DNA of 64,000 nucleotides from CAVOGJ01 sp963700865. Lineage in GTDB: Bacteria > Planctomycetota > Planctomycetia > Pirellulales > Pirellulaceae. The notes beneath the pieces were generated by a model, which did not search any database, had not been told where the DNA came from, and saw only the letters and a program-made list of their open reading frames with translations. How positions within the stretch are numbered: the first letter of the stretch is position 1; each line of letters starts with the position of its first letter. A program made the translations under genes and the position numbers. Shown here one piece after another: positions 9,001 through 17,673 of the stretch. Where the stretch lies: positions 310,001 through 374,000 of the forward strand of contig CAVOZC010000022.1 of assembly GCA_963700865.1 (NCBI GenBank), written 5' to 3'.

Positions 9001-10914
9001 GCCACGACGTATCTGGCGGAGGGCATTCCGGCCGAGATCGGTCCGTCGTTGAAGGGCGCCGAGATCGAACTGGTCGGTTCCGCCTCGACCGATCAGAAGC
9101 TGCTCTACGTCGGTCGCAAAGCCATCTCGAAATATGGCTGCTACGGTTGTCACGACATTCCTGGATTCGAAGATGCCAAACCGATTGGTACGGCGATGGC
9201 CGATTGGGGGCGTAAGGAATCGTCCAAGCTGGCCTTCGAACATATTCTGGAGTATCTCCATAAAGGCGGGCATGGGAATCATGGTAACGACGTGGGCCAC
9301 CTGGAGGCCGCATCGACGGATTCGGTCGGCGGCGGGGACCATCACGCGGACACGGACATGGCCGCCAGCCACGCGGACGCGGGGTTCGATGACGCCTTCT
9401 ACATGGATCAATTGGCGGCCGCCGACCGCTCGGGCTTTATCTGGCAAAAGCTGACGGAACCACGCAGCTACGATTACAAGAAGACAGCCAATAAGCGGTA
9501 CAACGAGCGGCTTCGCATGCCGTTATTCCCGCTCCAGCCGCAGGAGCGAGAGGCCGTCATCACGTTTGTGCTGGGGCTGGTCGCGGATCCGCCTGCAGAA
9601 GAGTTTGTCTACCAGCCAGACGCGCGGGCGCCGCCATCGTCGCCGGTCGACGCGTACTGGAAAAATACAATTGTGGTGGCTGCCATATCCTCGAGGCCGA
9701 AAAGTGGGTTTTGCAGTTCGAACCGGGTGAGCTCGGATCGGCTCCCAACGCAATTGACTTATCCTTTCCTAGCCAGCGAGTTTGCGGAAACCGCACTGAA
9801 TGCGTCGAAGACTCCGGATAAAATCCAAGGCGTTCTGACAACCCTCATCGAAGGCATGCCGGTCATCAGCAACGACGACGCCACCGTCGTGGTACTCGAC
9901 GAGGAAGGTGACGATGTCGATCCGGAAGAGGAATATGATCCGGCGACCTTGCTTTATCCCTTCGAGCCATGGAAGTCCCTGGCCTGGGAGGGTGAACCGT
10001 ACGAGGTCGGCCTGCGGCGGTTGGAAATCCCAGCCACCAGCATTCGCAAGAAGTACCCCACGAGGGGAGGCGACCTGACGAAATGGCTGCTGCCGCGCGT
10101 GGTCGAGGTGGAGAAAGAAACCAATTCGGCAGCGAATGGGACGGAAGCTTGGAGCTGGTTGCCTCCACCGCTGCTAGGAGAGGGCGTGAAAGTCCAACCC
10201 GAATGGCTGCACTCGTTCTTACTGGAACCGTATCCGATTCGTCCTGCCGTGTTCCTGCGGATGCCCAAATTCAACATGTCGCCCGCCGAGGCGACGCAGT
10301 TGGTCGACTACTTCGCGGCACGAGATGCCGCTGAGTATCCGTTCCCGTTTGACGATCGCTTGCTGGCCAATCACCTCGAGATGGAAGCGGCCAAGTTTGC
10401 CGGCGGAGAGGGGGGGGTAAAATCGCGTCTGGATCATGCGATGCAGATCGTGACCAATCAGAACTACTGCATTAAATGCCACTTGATCGGAAACTATAAG
10501 CCGGTCAGCAACCAGCGGGCCTTGGCGCCCGACCTTTCCAAGGTTCAATTCCGGTTGCGTCCGGAGTATGTGAAACGATGGATCGCCAATCCGAAGAGTA
10601 TCCTGCCCTATACGGCCATGCCGGTGAATATTCCCTACGACCCCAATTCACCCACCTTGGGAGGCGTGGCTCAGGATATCTACCCGGGTACGAGTGTGGA
10701 TCAACTCGACGGACTGGTAGACCTGCTGATGAATTACTCCGAATTCATGGGGCTGCAGTTCGACGTCTCGAAGCTAGTCAAAGCTTCGTCCGAAGCCAAC
10801 AATACCCCGGCGGAAGACCAAGGTGCGTCGGCCCAGCCCGTCCCCTCGCCCGGCGCGGTGACCGACGGTGCGGATCGGCCTGACGAAGCATCGGAGGGGC
10901 GGGGTGGCGGTTAA
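6049..10914 (+). CDS. Giant membrane-anchored multihaem cytochrome c with PDZ-like domain
   Basis: This probably carries electrons from the bc complex. One N-terminal span (residues about 14-36) is followed by a 300-residue charged coiled coil. Haem motifs in frame are CTTCH (405), CTSCH (569), CLKCH (624), CYGCH (660), CLACH (862), CYGCH (1031) and CIKCH (1474). An eighth, CGGCH, is encoded at 9672-9686 one frame away. The text from about 9633 to 9758 (AAIVAGRRVLEKYN...LEAEKWVLQFEPGE) continues the protein only in that frame, so two compensating indels at 9627-9632 and 9759-9760 are likely. Residues about 475-545 resemble a PDZ domain (NGLQVGDVIELVNKDKPLD). Start: ATG at 6049 after GGAG. Length is far above ordinary c-type cytochromes. 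Confidence 0.9.
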   Translation: MPATEQTWYNQKLLHVVFGLSSLLMLVATIWMFAADHDREWKGYQKRFRDIELRLTDWRKRATESTEQQAAQAQLEGDLQLAKTAPPQRQAITDFKLAVLKDRFELGELDEPTYQEEKSDVEAWGQGQDVSSDIFSDLDQLYDRLVKQSAEVTTFQQRVKQSRDELADAETKATTLQKQLQDAEAATAEDRQSIESGLAEVEKQLDASEKSVKNEEPQLAKLVEQTAELRNKLIGRLDDILAKAKFREEQLSSRRKFRSADADAAKARLDLAVRDNQTEKFPQLQAEIDRIVNGPGDSLEALTRQRQAATAHREKLQGYLRDIRQDEIEVAKNLESNLAEIKRLDAMEVEKRATWFSPFPIPGKRWLELPILDAFGSPLKIDNLWTENLTLANGSFGRVRRFDRCTTCHKGIDKTAPGSAVEPAYRPEQVMEVALQTPDTKPNGTDGAPPTLAEVYGITLARAGLIDDDDVTISIIEPESRAAKAVGIQDAHGNAVPNGLQVGDVIELVNKDKPLDADQARQFLTEGVSWGEPITLTIRRGLPEPYTSHPRLDLYVGSLSPHPLPVMGCTSCHEGQGSATDFKWASHTPNTPAERKEWMEQHGWFNNHHWIFPMYPTRFAESSCLKCHHEVAELEASPEFPDPPADQLVEGWHLMGRYGCYGCHEINGYDGPDRRVGPDLRLEPNYAPAAATVKADPGFASLDLPAQQLTETVISRPFDDQARHALRRLLMDDAETDTPLLSAAAHKMADVLQDQDTPGDRRKAGPSLRYVAHKLGASFMYDWIRKPSNFRPSTQMPQFFELWKHLDEPDREIAERFEKIEILGMVRYLLDRSQPFEYLEPATGVEPASEERGKLAFELRGCLACHQHEDFPVSTAIQGPNLTGLADKFAPTAEAPHPEQWLYSWIKQPTHYHARTKMPDLYLEPITQADGTITDPVADIVAYLLSGGKGWQPPAASVAALVPNETDLDELALEHLKATFPQRRATTYLAEGIPAEIGPSLKGAEIELVGSASTDQKLLYVGRKAISKYGCYGCHDIPGFEDAKPIGTAMADWGRKESSKLAFEHILEYLHKGGHGNHGNDVGHLEAASTDSVGGGDHHADTDMAASHADAGFDDAFYMDQLAAADRSGFIWQKLTEPRSYDYKKTANKRYNERLRMPLFPLQPQEREAVITFVLGLVADPPAEEFVYQPDARAPPSSPVDAYWKNTIVVAAISSRPKSGFCSSNRVSSDRLPTQLTYPFLASEFAETALNASKTPDKIQGVLTTLIEGMPVISNDDATVVVLDEEGDDVDPEEEYDPATLLYPFEPWKSLAWEGEPYEVGLRRLEIPATSIRKKYPTRGGDLTKWLLPRVVEVEKETNSAANGTEAWSWLPPPLLGEGVKVQPEWLHSFLLEPYPIRPAVFLRMPKFNMSPAEATQLVDYFAARDAAEYPFPFDDRLLANHLEMEAAKFAGGEGGVKSRLDHAMQIVTNQNYCIKCHLIGNYKPVSNQRALAPDLSKVQFRLRPEYVKRWIANPKSILPYTAMPVNIPYDPNSPTLGGVAQDIYPGTSVDQLDGLVDLLMNYSEFMGLQFDVSKLVKASSEANNTPAEDQGASAQPVPSPGAVTDGADRPDEASEGRGGG

Positions 10915-10993
10915 CGTCTCCGGGCCCGATGCCGCGTCCCAACCAAGAGAGCCTGAAGTTCACGATCGAAACGATTAAAAAAAAGGAACCACG

Positions 10994-12694
10994 ATGAAAT
11001 TGAATGTCTACCTGCTGATCACGATCACGTTTTTCTCCTGGATGACGCCGGTCGCCACCCATGGCGAGGAATGGTCCGATTTCAGCGGTACCTTCGTCTT
11101 TGCTGGCGACGCGCCGAAAGGAAACCGAATCAGTGTGACCAAGGATGTCGATGTCTGCGGCAAGCACAATCTGGTCGACGATTCGCTGGTGGTAAATCCC
11201 GACAACAAGGGGATCGCCAACATCGTGGTCTTCATGTTCCTGAAAAAGAATGAGAAGCCGCCGGTGCACGAATCGTATGCCGACAGCTCCACCGGACAGG
11301 TAGAACTCGATAATGTTGATTGCATGTTCTCTCCGCATGTGGCTTTGCTGCAGACCACGCAAACGCTGTTAATCGGCAACAAGGACCCCATCGGTCACAA
11401 TACCAAGATCGATTGCTCGGCCAACTCGTCGATCAACCCGATCGTACCCGCCAATGAATCGCGGACAGAAAAGTTTCCGGAAGCCGAACGCGTTCCGGTC
11501 CCCGTCAGCTGCAACATCCATCCTTGGATGAAGGGCTGGCTGTTGATCAAGGACAATCCATACTTCGCGGTGACGGACCAGGACGGCAAGTTCGAGGTCA
11601 AGCACGTACCCGCCGGTGAGTGGACATTTACGTTCTGGCACGAAGGGGGCTATGTCGAAAACGTGAAGGTCGGCGGAAAGGCCACGAAGTGGAAGAAGGG
11701 ACGCAACGAAATCAAGTTCGCCGGCAAACCGGTGGATCTGGGAGTCGTGGAGGTGGCGGCTCAGCGCCCTGAAGTAATCATGGACTTCCGATTCACGGGA
11801 TACGACTCGATGCGTCACAGCTTCCTCCTTGGCCTTCTCCTGGCGGCCCTCCTGGTTTGCGGCGGATGTACCGATCGCTCGGTGCGGACGCCCGACATGA
11901 AGCGGGCGCTGGCCCTGCGCAAGGCGCTGGGCGGCGACGCCGGTGCGGCCGTCAGCAAAGCTGCCACGCAGACGCAAGCCGAACCCACCGGCTGGAGCAC
12001 CTTGAAGGGAAGGGTGACCTTGGACGGCCCCCCACCCGAACCCACGCGACTGCCGGTGGGAGGCGATGACGCCGAAGTGTGTGCGCCGGGCGGAAAACCG
12101 GTCTTGAGCGAGGATCTGGTCGTCGGCGGTGACGGTGGCATCAAGGGTGTGCTGCTCTTCCTGACCACGACACTGCCGTCGGACGAGCCGTGGACCCACC
12201 CGAGTGCCAAGCCAGGCGCAGCGGGGGAGTTTGTCTTTGACCAGAAACAATGCACGTTTCTGTCGCACGTCTTTGCCATGCAGACCGGTCAGACATTGCG
12301 CATCCTGAATAGCGATCCGGTCGGACACAATACAAAGATCGAAAATACGCCCGTCAATCGCATCGTGGCGTCCGGTGGGGAAATCAGTTACGTACCGGAC
12401 GAGGAGATGAAGTCGCCAGCGCCCGTCTCCTGCTCGATCCATCCCTGGATGTCGGCCCACATGCTGGTCCGGGACAACGGCTACTTTGCCGTGACCAACG
12501 AGGCTGGGGAGTTTGAGATCCCGAATCTGCCAGTGGGGGTCGAACTCGAGTTCCGCATCTGGCAGGAGAAGACCAAGTTCATTGATGGTGCCACGATCGA
12601 TGGACAAGCCGTGAAGAAGGGACGCTTCGTGGTAACCTTGGGTCCCGAAGGCAAGGAATTGAATATCCCGCTCGCCGTAGAAATATTTGAGTAA
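10994..12694 (+). CDS. Two cupredoxin-like (blue copper) modules in one open frame
   Basis: Each half resembles the plastocyanin-like proteins found beside planctomycete respiratory genes. Module 1 has a signal peptide and the copper-ligand pattern DPIGHNTKI with VSCNIHPWM. Module 2 repeats it as DPVGHNTKI with VSCSIHPWM. His, Cys, His and Met of a type 1 copper site can be assigned in both. An internal lipoprotein signal (LLVCGGC) follows Met273 at 11810, so module 2 is surely its own lipoprotein. In the +1 frame module 1 would end in LSALK with a TAA at 11775-11777. One extra G near 11757 would then have fused two genes (10994-11777 and 11810-12694). Likely role: periplasmic electron carrier. 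SD AAGGA precedes 10994. Confidence 0.82.
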   Translation: MKLNVYLLITITFFSWMTPVATHGEEWSDFSGTFVFAGDAPKGNRISVTKDVDVCGKHNLVDDSLVVNPDNKGIANIVVFMFLKKNEKPPVHESYADSSTGQVELDNVDCMFSPHVALLQTTQTLLIGNKDPIGHNTKIDCSANSSINPIVPANESRTEKFPEAERVPVPVSCNIHPWMKGWLLIKDNPYFAVTDQDGKFEVKHVPAGEWTFTFWHEGGYVENVKVGGKATKWKKGRNEIKFAGKPVDLGVVEVAAQRPEVIMDFRFTGYDSMRHSFLLGLLLAALLVCGGCTDRSVRTPDMKRALALRKALGGDAGAAVSKAATQTQAEPTGWSTLKGRVTLDGPPPEPTRLPVGGDDAEVCAPGGKPVLSEDLVVGGDGGIKGVLLFLTTTLPSDEPWTHPSAKPGAAGEFVFDQKQCTFLSHVFAMQTGQTLRILNSDPVGHNTKIENTPVNRIVASGGEISYVPDEEMKSPAPVSCSIHPWMSAHMLVRDNGYFAVTNEAGEFEIPNLPVGVELEFRIWQEKTKFIDGATIDGQAVKKGRFVVTLGPEGKELNIPLAVEIFE

Positions 12695-12704
12695 GCGAAA
12701 GCCT

Positions 12705-13952
12705 ATGTCCGCCCGTATCTATCTGCTGCGCGGTGCCGCGATCTTCAGCCTCTGGCTGCTTAGCGGCTGTGGAGCGCCGATTGCCCATTACACGACGAAC
12801 CTCGTTTACCTGAAAAATCAGGAAGAGCAGGAAAGCGCCGATTTAAACGGGCAACAGGAAGGTGATATCGTCGATGCCCTAGCGGCGATGTTTGGCACGC
12901 CGGATCAACCGGTTCTGCCAGCTGGTGATTCTGGCATCGAAGAGCTGATCAATCCGGATCACCTGCGGATGTCCGCGGGGCGCGTCGGCAGTGACGAATT
13001 TGGCCGACCCACGGGACTGTATCGGCAACACTGCGGGCACTGCCACGGAACGGCCGGCGATGGAAATGGCCCCACCGCGCTGTTTCTGAATCCCTACCCG
13101 CGTGACTATCGGAAAGGCACATTCAAGTTCAAATCGACCCCGCGCGGCTCGCGCCCAACGCACGCGGATTTAAAAAAGACGCTGCTGAACGGCGTGGCGG
13201 GTACCTCAATGCCCTCCTTCAAGTTGCTGCCGGACAGCGAGGTGGAGGCACTCGTCGATTATGTAAAGTTCCTCAGTATCCGCGGCGAAACGGAACGCGC
13301 CCTGATCGATTACTCGACACAGGAACTGGACGAGGAAGACCGGCTGCTGGACGATGAGAATCTGGCCGAATCCAAGGAGGTTCTGATCGACGATATCCTC
13401 GACGGGATCGTCGGCAAATGGAAAAAGGCCGACGATGAGATTATTTCCGTGCCGGCCCGCCCCGACTGGGAGGGAGAGGAACTGCTGGCCTCGATCCAGA
13501 AAGGGAAAGAATTGTTCTACGGATCGGTCGCAAATTGCGTTAAGTGCCATGGCGACAGCCAGCTGGGCGACGGTCAGGTCGATGACTACGACGACTGGAC
13601 CAAGGAATATGCGGCCGACTGGATCAAGGAAACCGACCCTGCCAAGAAGCAGGCCATTCTCGACACGCTGACCAACAAGTACCACGCCCTGCCACCGCGG
13701 AATATCATCCCGCGAAATCTCCGCGCCGGTATTTACCGTGGCGGTCGCCGTCCGGTTGACCTCTATTGGCGCCTGTACGACGGGATCGATGGTAGCCCGA
13801 TGCCCGCCGCCATGATGAGGCAGTCGGGCCAGTCCACCGGGTTGTCCACCGATGATTTGTGGCACCTGATTAACTACGTTCAATCCTTACCCTACGAATC
13901 GATGGCCTCCGGCGGGGCGGACGAACCCGTCTATTCGCGACCACGCATGTAG
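12705..13952 (+). CDS. Dihaem cytochrome c lipoprotein
   Basis: A lipoprotein signal peptide ends in LLSGC near residue 22, so the protein should be anchored on the periplasmic face of a membrane. Two c-type haem motifs are present, CGHCH in YRQHCGHCHGTAGDGNG and CVKCH in VANCVKCHGDSQLG. Each lies in a separate cytochrome c domain. Methionines such as GTSMPSF and GSPMPAAMM are candidate sixth ligands. Position between the copper proteins and coxB suggests it passes electrons to the oxidase. The ATG at 12705 is preferred; an upstream TTG at 12687 would overlap the previous gene by eight bases and delay the signal peptide. Confidence 0.88.
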   Translation: MSARIYLLRGAAIFSLWLLSGCGAPIAHYTTNLVYLKNQEEQESADLNGQQEGDIVDALAAMFGTPDQPVLPAGDSGIEELINPDHLRMSAGRVGSDEFGRPTGLYRQHCGHCHGTAGDGNGPTALFLNPYPRDYRKGTFKFKSTPRGSRPTHADLKKTLLNGVAGTSMPSFKLLPDSEVEALVDYVKFLSIRGETERALIDYSTQELDEEDRLLDDENLAESKEVLIDDILDGIVGKWKKADDEIISVPARPDWEGEELLASIQKGKELFYGSVANCVKCHGDSQLGDGQVDDYDDWTKEYAADWIKETDPAKKQAILDTLTNKYHALPPRNIIPRNLRAGIYRGGRRPVDLYWRLYDGIDGSPMPAAMMRQSGQSTGLSTDDLWHLINYVQSLPYESMASGGADEPVYSRPRM

Positions 13953-14003
13953 CCTCCACGATTCCACCTTCCATCCACGGCCTCACGCTGCGGGAGAACG
14001 ACT

Positions 14004-14840
14004 TTGCAATTCCTGAAAACCATCATCGAGCGATCCTGGGCACTGTTGTTTCTGCTTGTCCCCATCCTGGGCGTGCTCGTCTTCGCCATTGCGGCCAGTA
14101 ATTCCTGGCCCCTGCAGGATCACTGGTTCCCGGAAGACATTTCGCGCGACGGGCATGTGATCGACGGGCTCTTCAATTTCATCATGTATCTGACCGGCGC
14201 GATTTTTGTGGGGACCGGGATCGCGCTGTTTGTCTTTCTGTGGAAGTACGACGCCAAGCAGAATCCCGCGGGGGTCAAGTACATGCACGGCAGCCATACA
14301 TTGGAAGTCGTCTGGTCCATCTTGCCGGCGGCCACGCTGCTGTTCATTGCCATCTACCAGATGGATACCTGGGCGGGCTCGAAAGTGGAACGGCCGGCCC
14401 TGCTGCCCGGTCCCGATGGCATTGTCGGCACCGCCGACGACTCGGCGTCCGTGCAGGTCACGGGTCGGCAATTCGAATGGAGAATTCAGTACGCGGGACG
14501 TGACGGAGTCCTCGGCACTCCTGACGATCTCTACACGGTCAACGATCTGCATCTGCCGGTGGGCGAGGAAGCCGTCATCGCCGTCAAGAGCATGGATGTT
14601 CTGCATAGTTTCTTCCTGCCGAACGTCCGCGTGAAGCAGGACGTCGTGCCTGGCATGAAACAGTATGTGTGGTTCATGCCGACGAAAGAAGGAACCTACG
14701 ACATCGTTTGCGCGGAACTGTGTGGCTGGGGCCACTACAAGATGAAGGGCCGTATGACGATTGAGTCGCGTCAGCAATACAACGACTGGCTGAACGAACT
14801 GGAAAGCGAACAAAACCTGGCCGAATTCGCGGCGAACTAG
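14004..14840 (+). CDS. coxB: Cytochrome c oxidase subunit II
   Basis: This subunit carries the dinuclear CuA centre that accepts electrons for the oxidase. The C-terminal cupredoxin domain holds CAELCGWGHYKM, giving the Cys, Glu, Cys, His and Met ligands, and the upstream ligand-bearing segment VLHSFFLPNVRVKQDVVPGM. Two membrane spans lie near residues 12-32 and 53-76. There is no fused cytochrome c domain, so the electron donor must be separate, and the dihaem lipoprotein upstream fits. The start is a TTG at 14004, chosen because GGGAG lies seven bases before it and no better ATG precedes the first span. coxA follows after 12 bases. Confidence 0.95.
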   Translation: MQFLKTIIERSWALLFLLVPILGVLVFAIAASNSWPLQDHWFPEDISRDGHVIDGLFNFIMYLTGAIFVGTGIALFVFLWKYDAKQNPAGVKYMHGSHTLEVVWSILPAATLLFIAIYQMDTWAGSKVERPALLPGPDGIVGTADDSASVQVTGRQFEWRIQYAGRDGVLGTPDDLYTVNDLHLPVGEEAVIAVKSMDVLHSFFLPNVRVKQDVVPGMKQYVWFMPTKEGTYDIVCAELCGWGHYKMKGRMTIESRQQYNDWLNELESEQNLAEFAAN

Positions 14841-14852
14841 GGAGTTTCATCG

Positions 14853-16631
14853 ATGAGTAGCATTGCTGTTGGCGGCCATGATCATGGCGGACACGCGTCG
14901 CACGGGGGCATCGGCGAGTTTATCTCGACGTATGTCTTCTCGCGTGATCACAAGATCATTGGCCTGCAGTTCCTGTTTTCGACGCTCCTCTGGTTCCTCG
15001 TCGGTGGCCTGCTGGCACTCGGTATCCGTTGGCAACTCGCCTGGCCCTGGCAAGGCATGCCGGTCATCGGCTCGTTGTTGTTCTCGGGCGAGGGCGGGCA
15101 GATCTCGCCCGAGTTCTACACGATGCTCTTTACCATGCACGCGACGGTGATGATTTTCTTCGTGATCATTCCGATCCTGGCCGGTGCTTTTGGCAACTAT
15201 CTGATTCCGCTGATGATCGGCGCGGACGACATGGCGTTTCCGACGCTGAATATGCTCAGCTATTGGTTCATGTGGCCCGCATTTATTTTGATCGGCATGA
15301 GCTTTTTGACGCCCGGCCATGGAGCGGGCGGAGGCTGGACGTCCTATCCACCCCTCTCGGCCGTCTGGGAGGCATCGCCGAATGCGGGGCCCGCCCAGAC
15401 CCTGTGGCTGCTCGGCATCACCTGCGTGGGCGTCTCGTCGATGATGGGTTCGGTCAACTACATGACGACCATCATTCAAATGCGTGCGCCCGGGATGACG
15501 ATGTTCCGACTGCCGCTGACAATCTGGGGCATGTTCATCACGGCCATCCTGCAGGCATTCGCCTTGCCCGTCCTTACCGCCGCCGGTTTCATGCAATTGA
15601 CCGATCGTATGCTCGGCACGGGCTTTTTCATCCCGGAAGGCCTGATCGTCAACAACTCGATCCCCGCCAGCGGCGGCGGCCAGCCGCTCTTGTGGCAACA
15701 TCTGTTCTGGTTCTATTCCCATCCGGCCGTGTACATCATGATCCTGCCAGCCATGGGCATGGTCTCGGACATTCTCAGCTGCTTCGCTCGCAAACCGATC
15801 TTCGGCTACAAGCCGATGGTCTATTCCATCTCGGCGATTGCCGGATTGGGCTTCATTGTCTGGGGACACCACATGTTTGTCTCAGGCATGAACCCGTTCC
15901 TCGGCATGACGTTCATGGTATCCACCATGATGATCGCCCTGCCGAGTGCCGTGAAAGTGTTTAACTGGCTGGGCACGCTCTGGGGTGGCAAGATCCAATT
16001 CACCACCCCCATGCTGTTTGCCTTGTCGTTTGTATCGATGTTCGTGATCGGCGGACTGTCCGGTATTTTTATGGCGGCGACTCCCGTCGATATCTTCATC
16101 CACGACACGTACTTTATCGTGGCTCACTTTCACTACGTGCTCTTCGCGGGCACGGCGATGGCGGTGTGGGCAGCGATCTACTTCTGGTATCCCAAGATGT
16201 TCGGCCGCATGATGAACGAAACGCTGGGGAAGATCCACTTCTTGCTGACGTTTATTTTCCTGAATGGTACCTTCTTTACGATGCACATTCTGGGTGCCGT
16301 CGGCTTTCCACGACGTCTGGCGGATCCATATCACTACGAGACGTTCCGGCATCTGCTGCCGCTCAATCAGTTCATGAGTGTCTGTGCGATTTGTATGGTC
16401 GCCGTGCAGATCATCTTTGCGATCAATTTCATCGGCAGTATGTTCTTCGGCCCGAAAGTCGGACGTAATCCTTGGGGTGCCAATGGGCTGGAATGGCAGG
16501 CGCCCAGTCCACCGGGACACGGCAACTTTGATTTCCAGCCCGTCGTCTACCGAGGCCCGTACGAGTACGGCTCGCCCGAGTCCGAACAGGACTTTTACCC
16601 GCAAAACCAGCCGCCCCCGGCAACCGCCTGA
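14853..16631 (+). CDS. coxA: Cytochrome c oxidase subunit I, A2-type
   Basis: This is the catalytic oxygen-reducing, proton-pumping subunit, with twelve or more membrane spans in 592 residues. A haem ligand lies in TMHATVMIF (His96). CuB ligands are His290 in the HPAVY box and His339-His340 in WGHHMFVSG. His425 and His427 lie in AHFHYVL. Tyr294 of the HPAVY box is the usual crosslinked tyrosine. The box reads YSHPAVY rather than GHPEVY, the hallmark of A2-type oxidases, where Tyr-Ser replaces the D-channel glutamate. A His-rich N-terminus (GGHDHGGHASHGG) is present. Genes for haem A synthesis follow directly. The start ATG at 14853 lies 12 bases after coxB. Confidence 0.97.
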   Translation: MSSIAVGGHDHGGHASHGGIGEFISTYVFSRDHKIIGLQFLFSTLLWFLVGGLLALGIRWQLAWPWQGMPVIGSLLFSGEGGQISPEFYTMLFTMHATVMIFFVIIPILAGAFGNYLIPLMIGADDMAFPTLNMLSYWFMWPAFILIGMSFLTPGHGAGGGWTSYPPLSAVWEASPNAGPAQTLWLLGITCVGVSSMMGSVNYMTTIIQMRAPGMTMFRLPLTIWGMFITAILQAFALPVLTAAGFMQLTDRMLGTGFFIPEGLIVNNSIPASGGGQPLLWQHLFWFYSHPAVYIMILPAMGMVSDILSCFARKPIFGYKPMVYSISAIAGLGFIVWGHHMFVSGMNPFLGMTFMVSTMMIALPSAVKVFNWLGTLWGGKIQFTTPMLFALSFVSMFVIGGLSGIFMAATPVDIFIHDTYFIVAHFHYVLFAGTAMAVWAAIYFWYPKMFGRMMNETLGKIHFLLTFIFLNGTFFTMHILGAVGFPRRLADPYHYETFRHLLPLNQFMSVCAICMVAVQIIFAINFIGSMFFGPKVGRNPWGANGLEWQAPSPPGHGNFDFQPVVYRGPYEYGSPESEQDFYPQNQPPPATA

Positions 16632-16653
16632 CGAACTTTTCTCCGCCACAACC

Positions 16654-17673
16654 ATGACTCAAGTCGGACTCACCAAGCGACAGGCAGGCCTGCCACATCT
16701 CGTGGCCTGGCTGCTGTGCTGCGCCACGTTCCCGCTGATTTGGGTCGGCGGTCTGGTCACTACTTACGATGCCGGCATGGCCGTGCCCGATTGGCCGGGC
16801 ACCTACGGTTACAATATGTTCCTTTATCCCTGGCAGACGTGGATCGCAGGCCCCTGGGACCTGTTCATCGAGCACGGACATCGCTTGCTCGGCGCGTCGG
16901 TGGGATTGATTGCCATCGCCCTGGTGGTGACTGCTTGGCGCTACGACGGGCGGCGGTGGATGACCTGGCTGGCGGTGGCGTGTCTGGGGCTGGTGATCCT
17001 GCAAGGTCTGCTGGGCGGACAACGGGTGTTGCTGGACGATCGCCGGATTGCCCAGGTACATGGCATTGTGGGTCCCCTCTTTTTTTCGCTGTGCGTGGTG
17101 GTCGTCGCCGCAACCAGCCGCTGGTGGAACGAGGTGGCCCAGACGCCCGTGACTCCTCCCTTGCGATGGCTCGTCGGCTGCTGGCTGGCCTGGGGACTCG
17201 CCCTGGGCCAACTGGTGCTCGGCGCGCAGCTGCGGCATGGCATCGAGTACGCACCGGCGACCGTTTTCCGTACAGCCGTCGTCTTTCACGTGGTGCTGGC
17301 GGGGCTCCTGTTCCTGCAAGCCTGCGGGCTGGCGTGGGCCGCGGGCCGGACGCAACCCGTCCAACGCCTGCGGACACCGGGACGACTACTCCTGCTGCTG
17401 GTCGGCGGCCAGTGGTTGCTGGGAATCGCCACCTGGTCGGTCAAGTACGGCTGGCCCATCTTGTTGGGCCGCTGGTTACCGCAACCCGCGTTTATCGTTC
17501 AAGCCGAGGGTATGTGGCAATCATTGATCGTGACCATGCACGTTGCCGTCGGTTCACTGATCCTGGCGACCGCTGGACTGTTGGTCGTCCGTTCCACTCG
17601 ACTGTGGGTGTTGTCGAGCCAGCGCCCACTCGCTCCCGCCTCCGCCACGGCACTGGCACAAGGTTCCGTATGA
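16654..17673 (+). CDS. ctaA: Haem A synthase (COX15/CtaA family)
   Basis: This membrane enzyme oxidises haem O to haem A for the adjacent oxidase. Eight hydrophobic spans are visible in 339 residues. Conserved histidine pairs appear as EHGHRLLG, AQVHGIVG, VFHVVLAG and TMHVAVGS, and the N-terminal signature GGLVTTYDAGMAVPDWPGTYGYN is split here into GGLVTTYDAGMAVPDWPG and its continuation. The start is the ATG at 16654, 23 bases after coxA; upstream in-frame text overlaps coxA and is not part of the protein. Its stop overlaps the ctaB start as ATGA, so the pair is probably translationally coupled. Confidence 0.95.
   Translation: MTQVGLTKRQAGLPHLVAWLLCCATFPLIWVGGLVTTYDAGMAVPDWPGTYGYNMFLYPWQTWIAGPWDLFIEHGHRLLGASVGLIAIALVVTAWRYDGRRWMTWLAVACLGLVILQGLLGGQRVLLDDRRIAQVHGIVGPLFFSLCVVVVAATSRWWNEVAQTPVTPPLRWLVGCWLAWGLALGQLVLGAQLRHGIEYAPATVFRTAVVFHVVLAGLLFLQACGLAWAAGRTQPVQRLRTPGRLLLLLVGGQWLLGIATWSVKYGWPILLGRWLPQPAFIVQAEGMWQSLIVTMHVAVGSLILATAGLLVVRSTRLWVLSSQRPLAPASATALAQGSV

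Noticed and set aside
11369..12607. Open frame of 412 codons antisense to the copper-protein gene
   Set aside because: A shadow of codon bias; the plus strand holds clear cupredoxin motifs and a lipoprotein signal.
14847..15872. Open frame of 341 codons antisense to coxA
   Set aside because: The sense strand encodes invariant oxidase residues; the antisense product is His/Asp/Arg-rich and unlike any protein.
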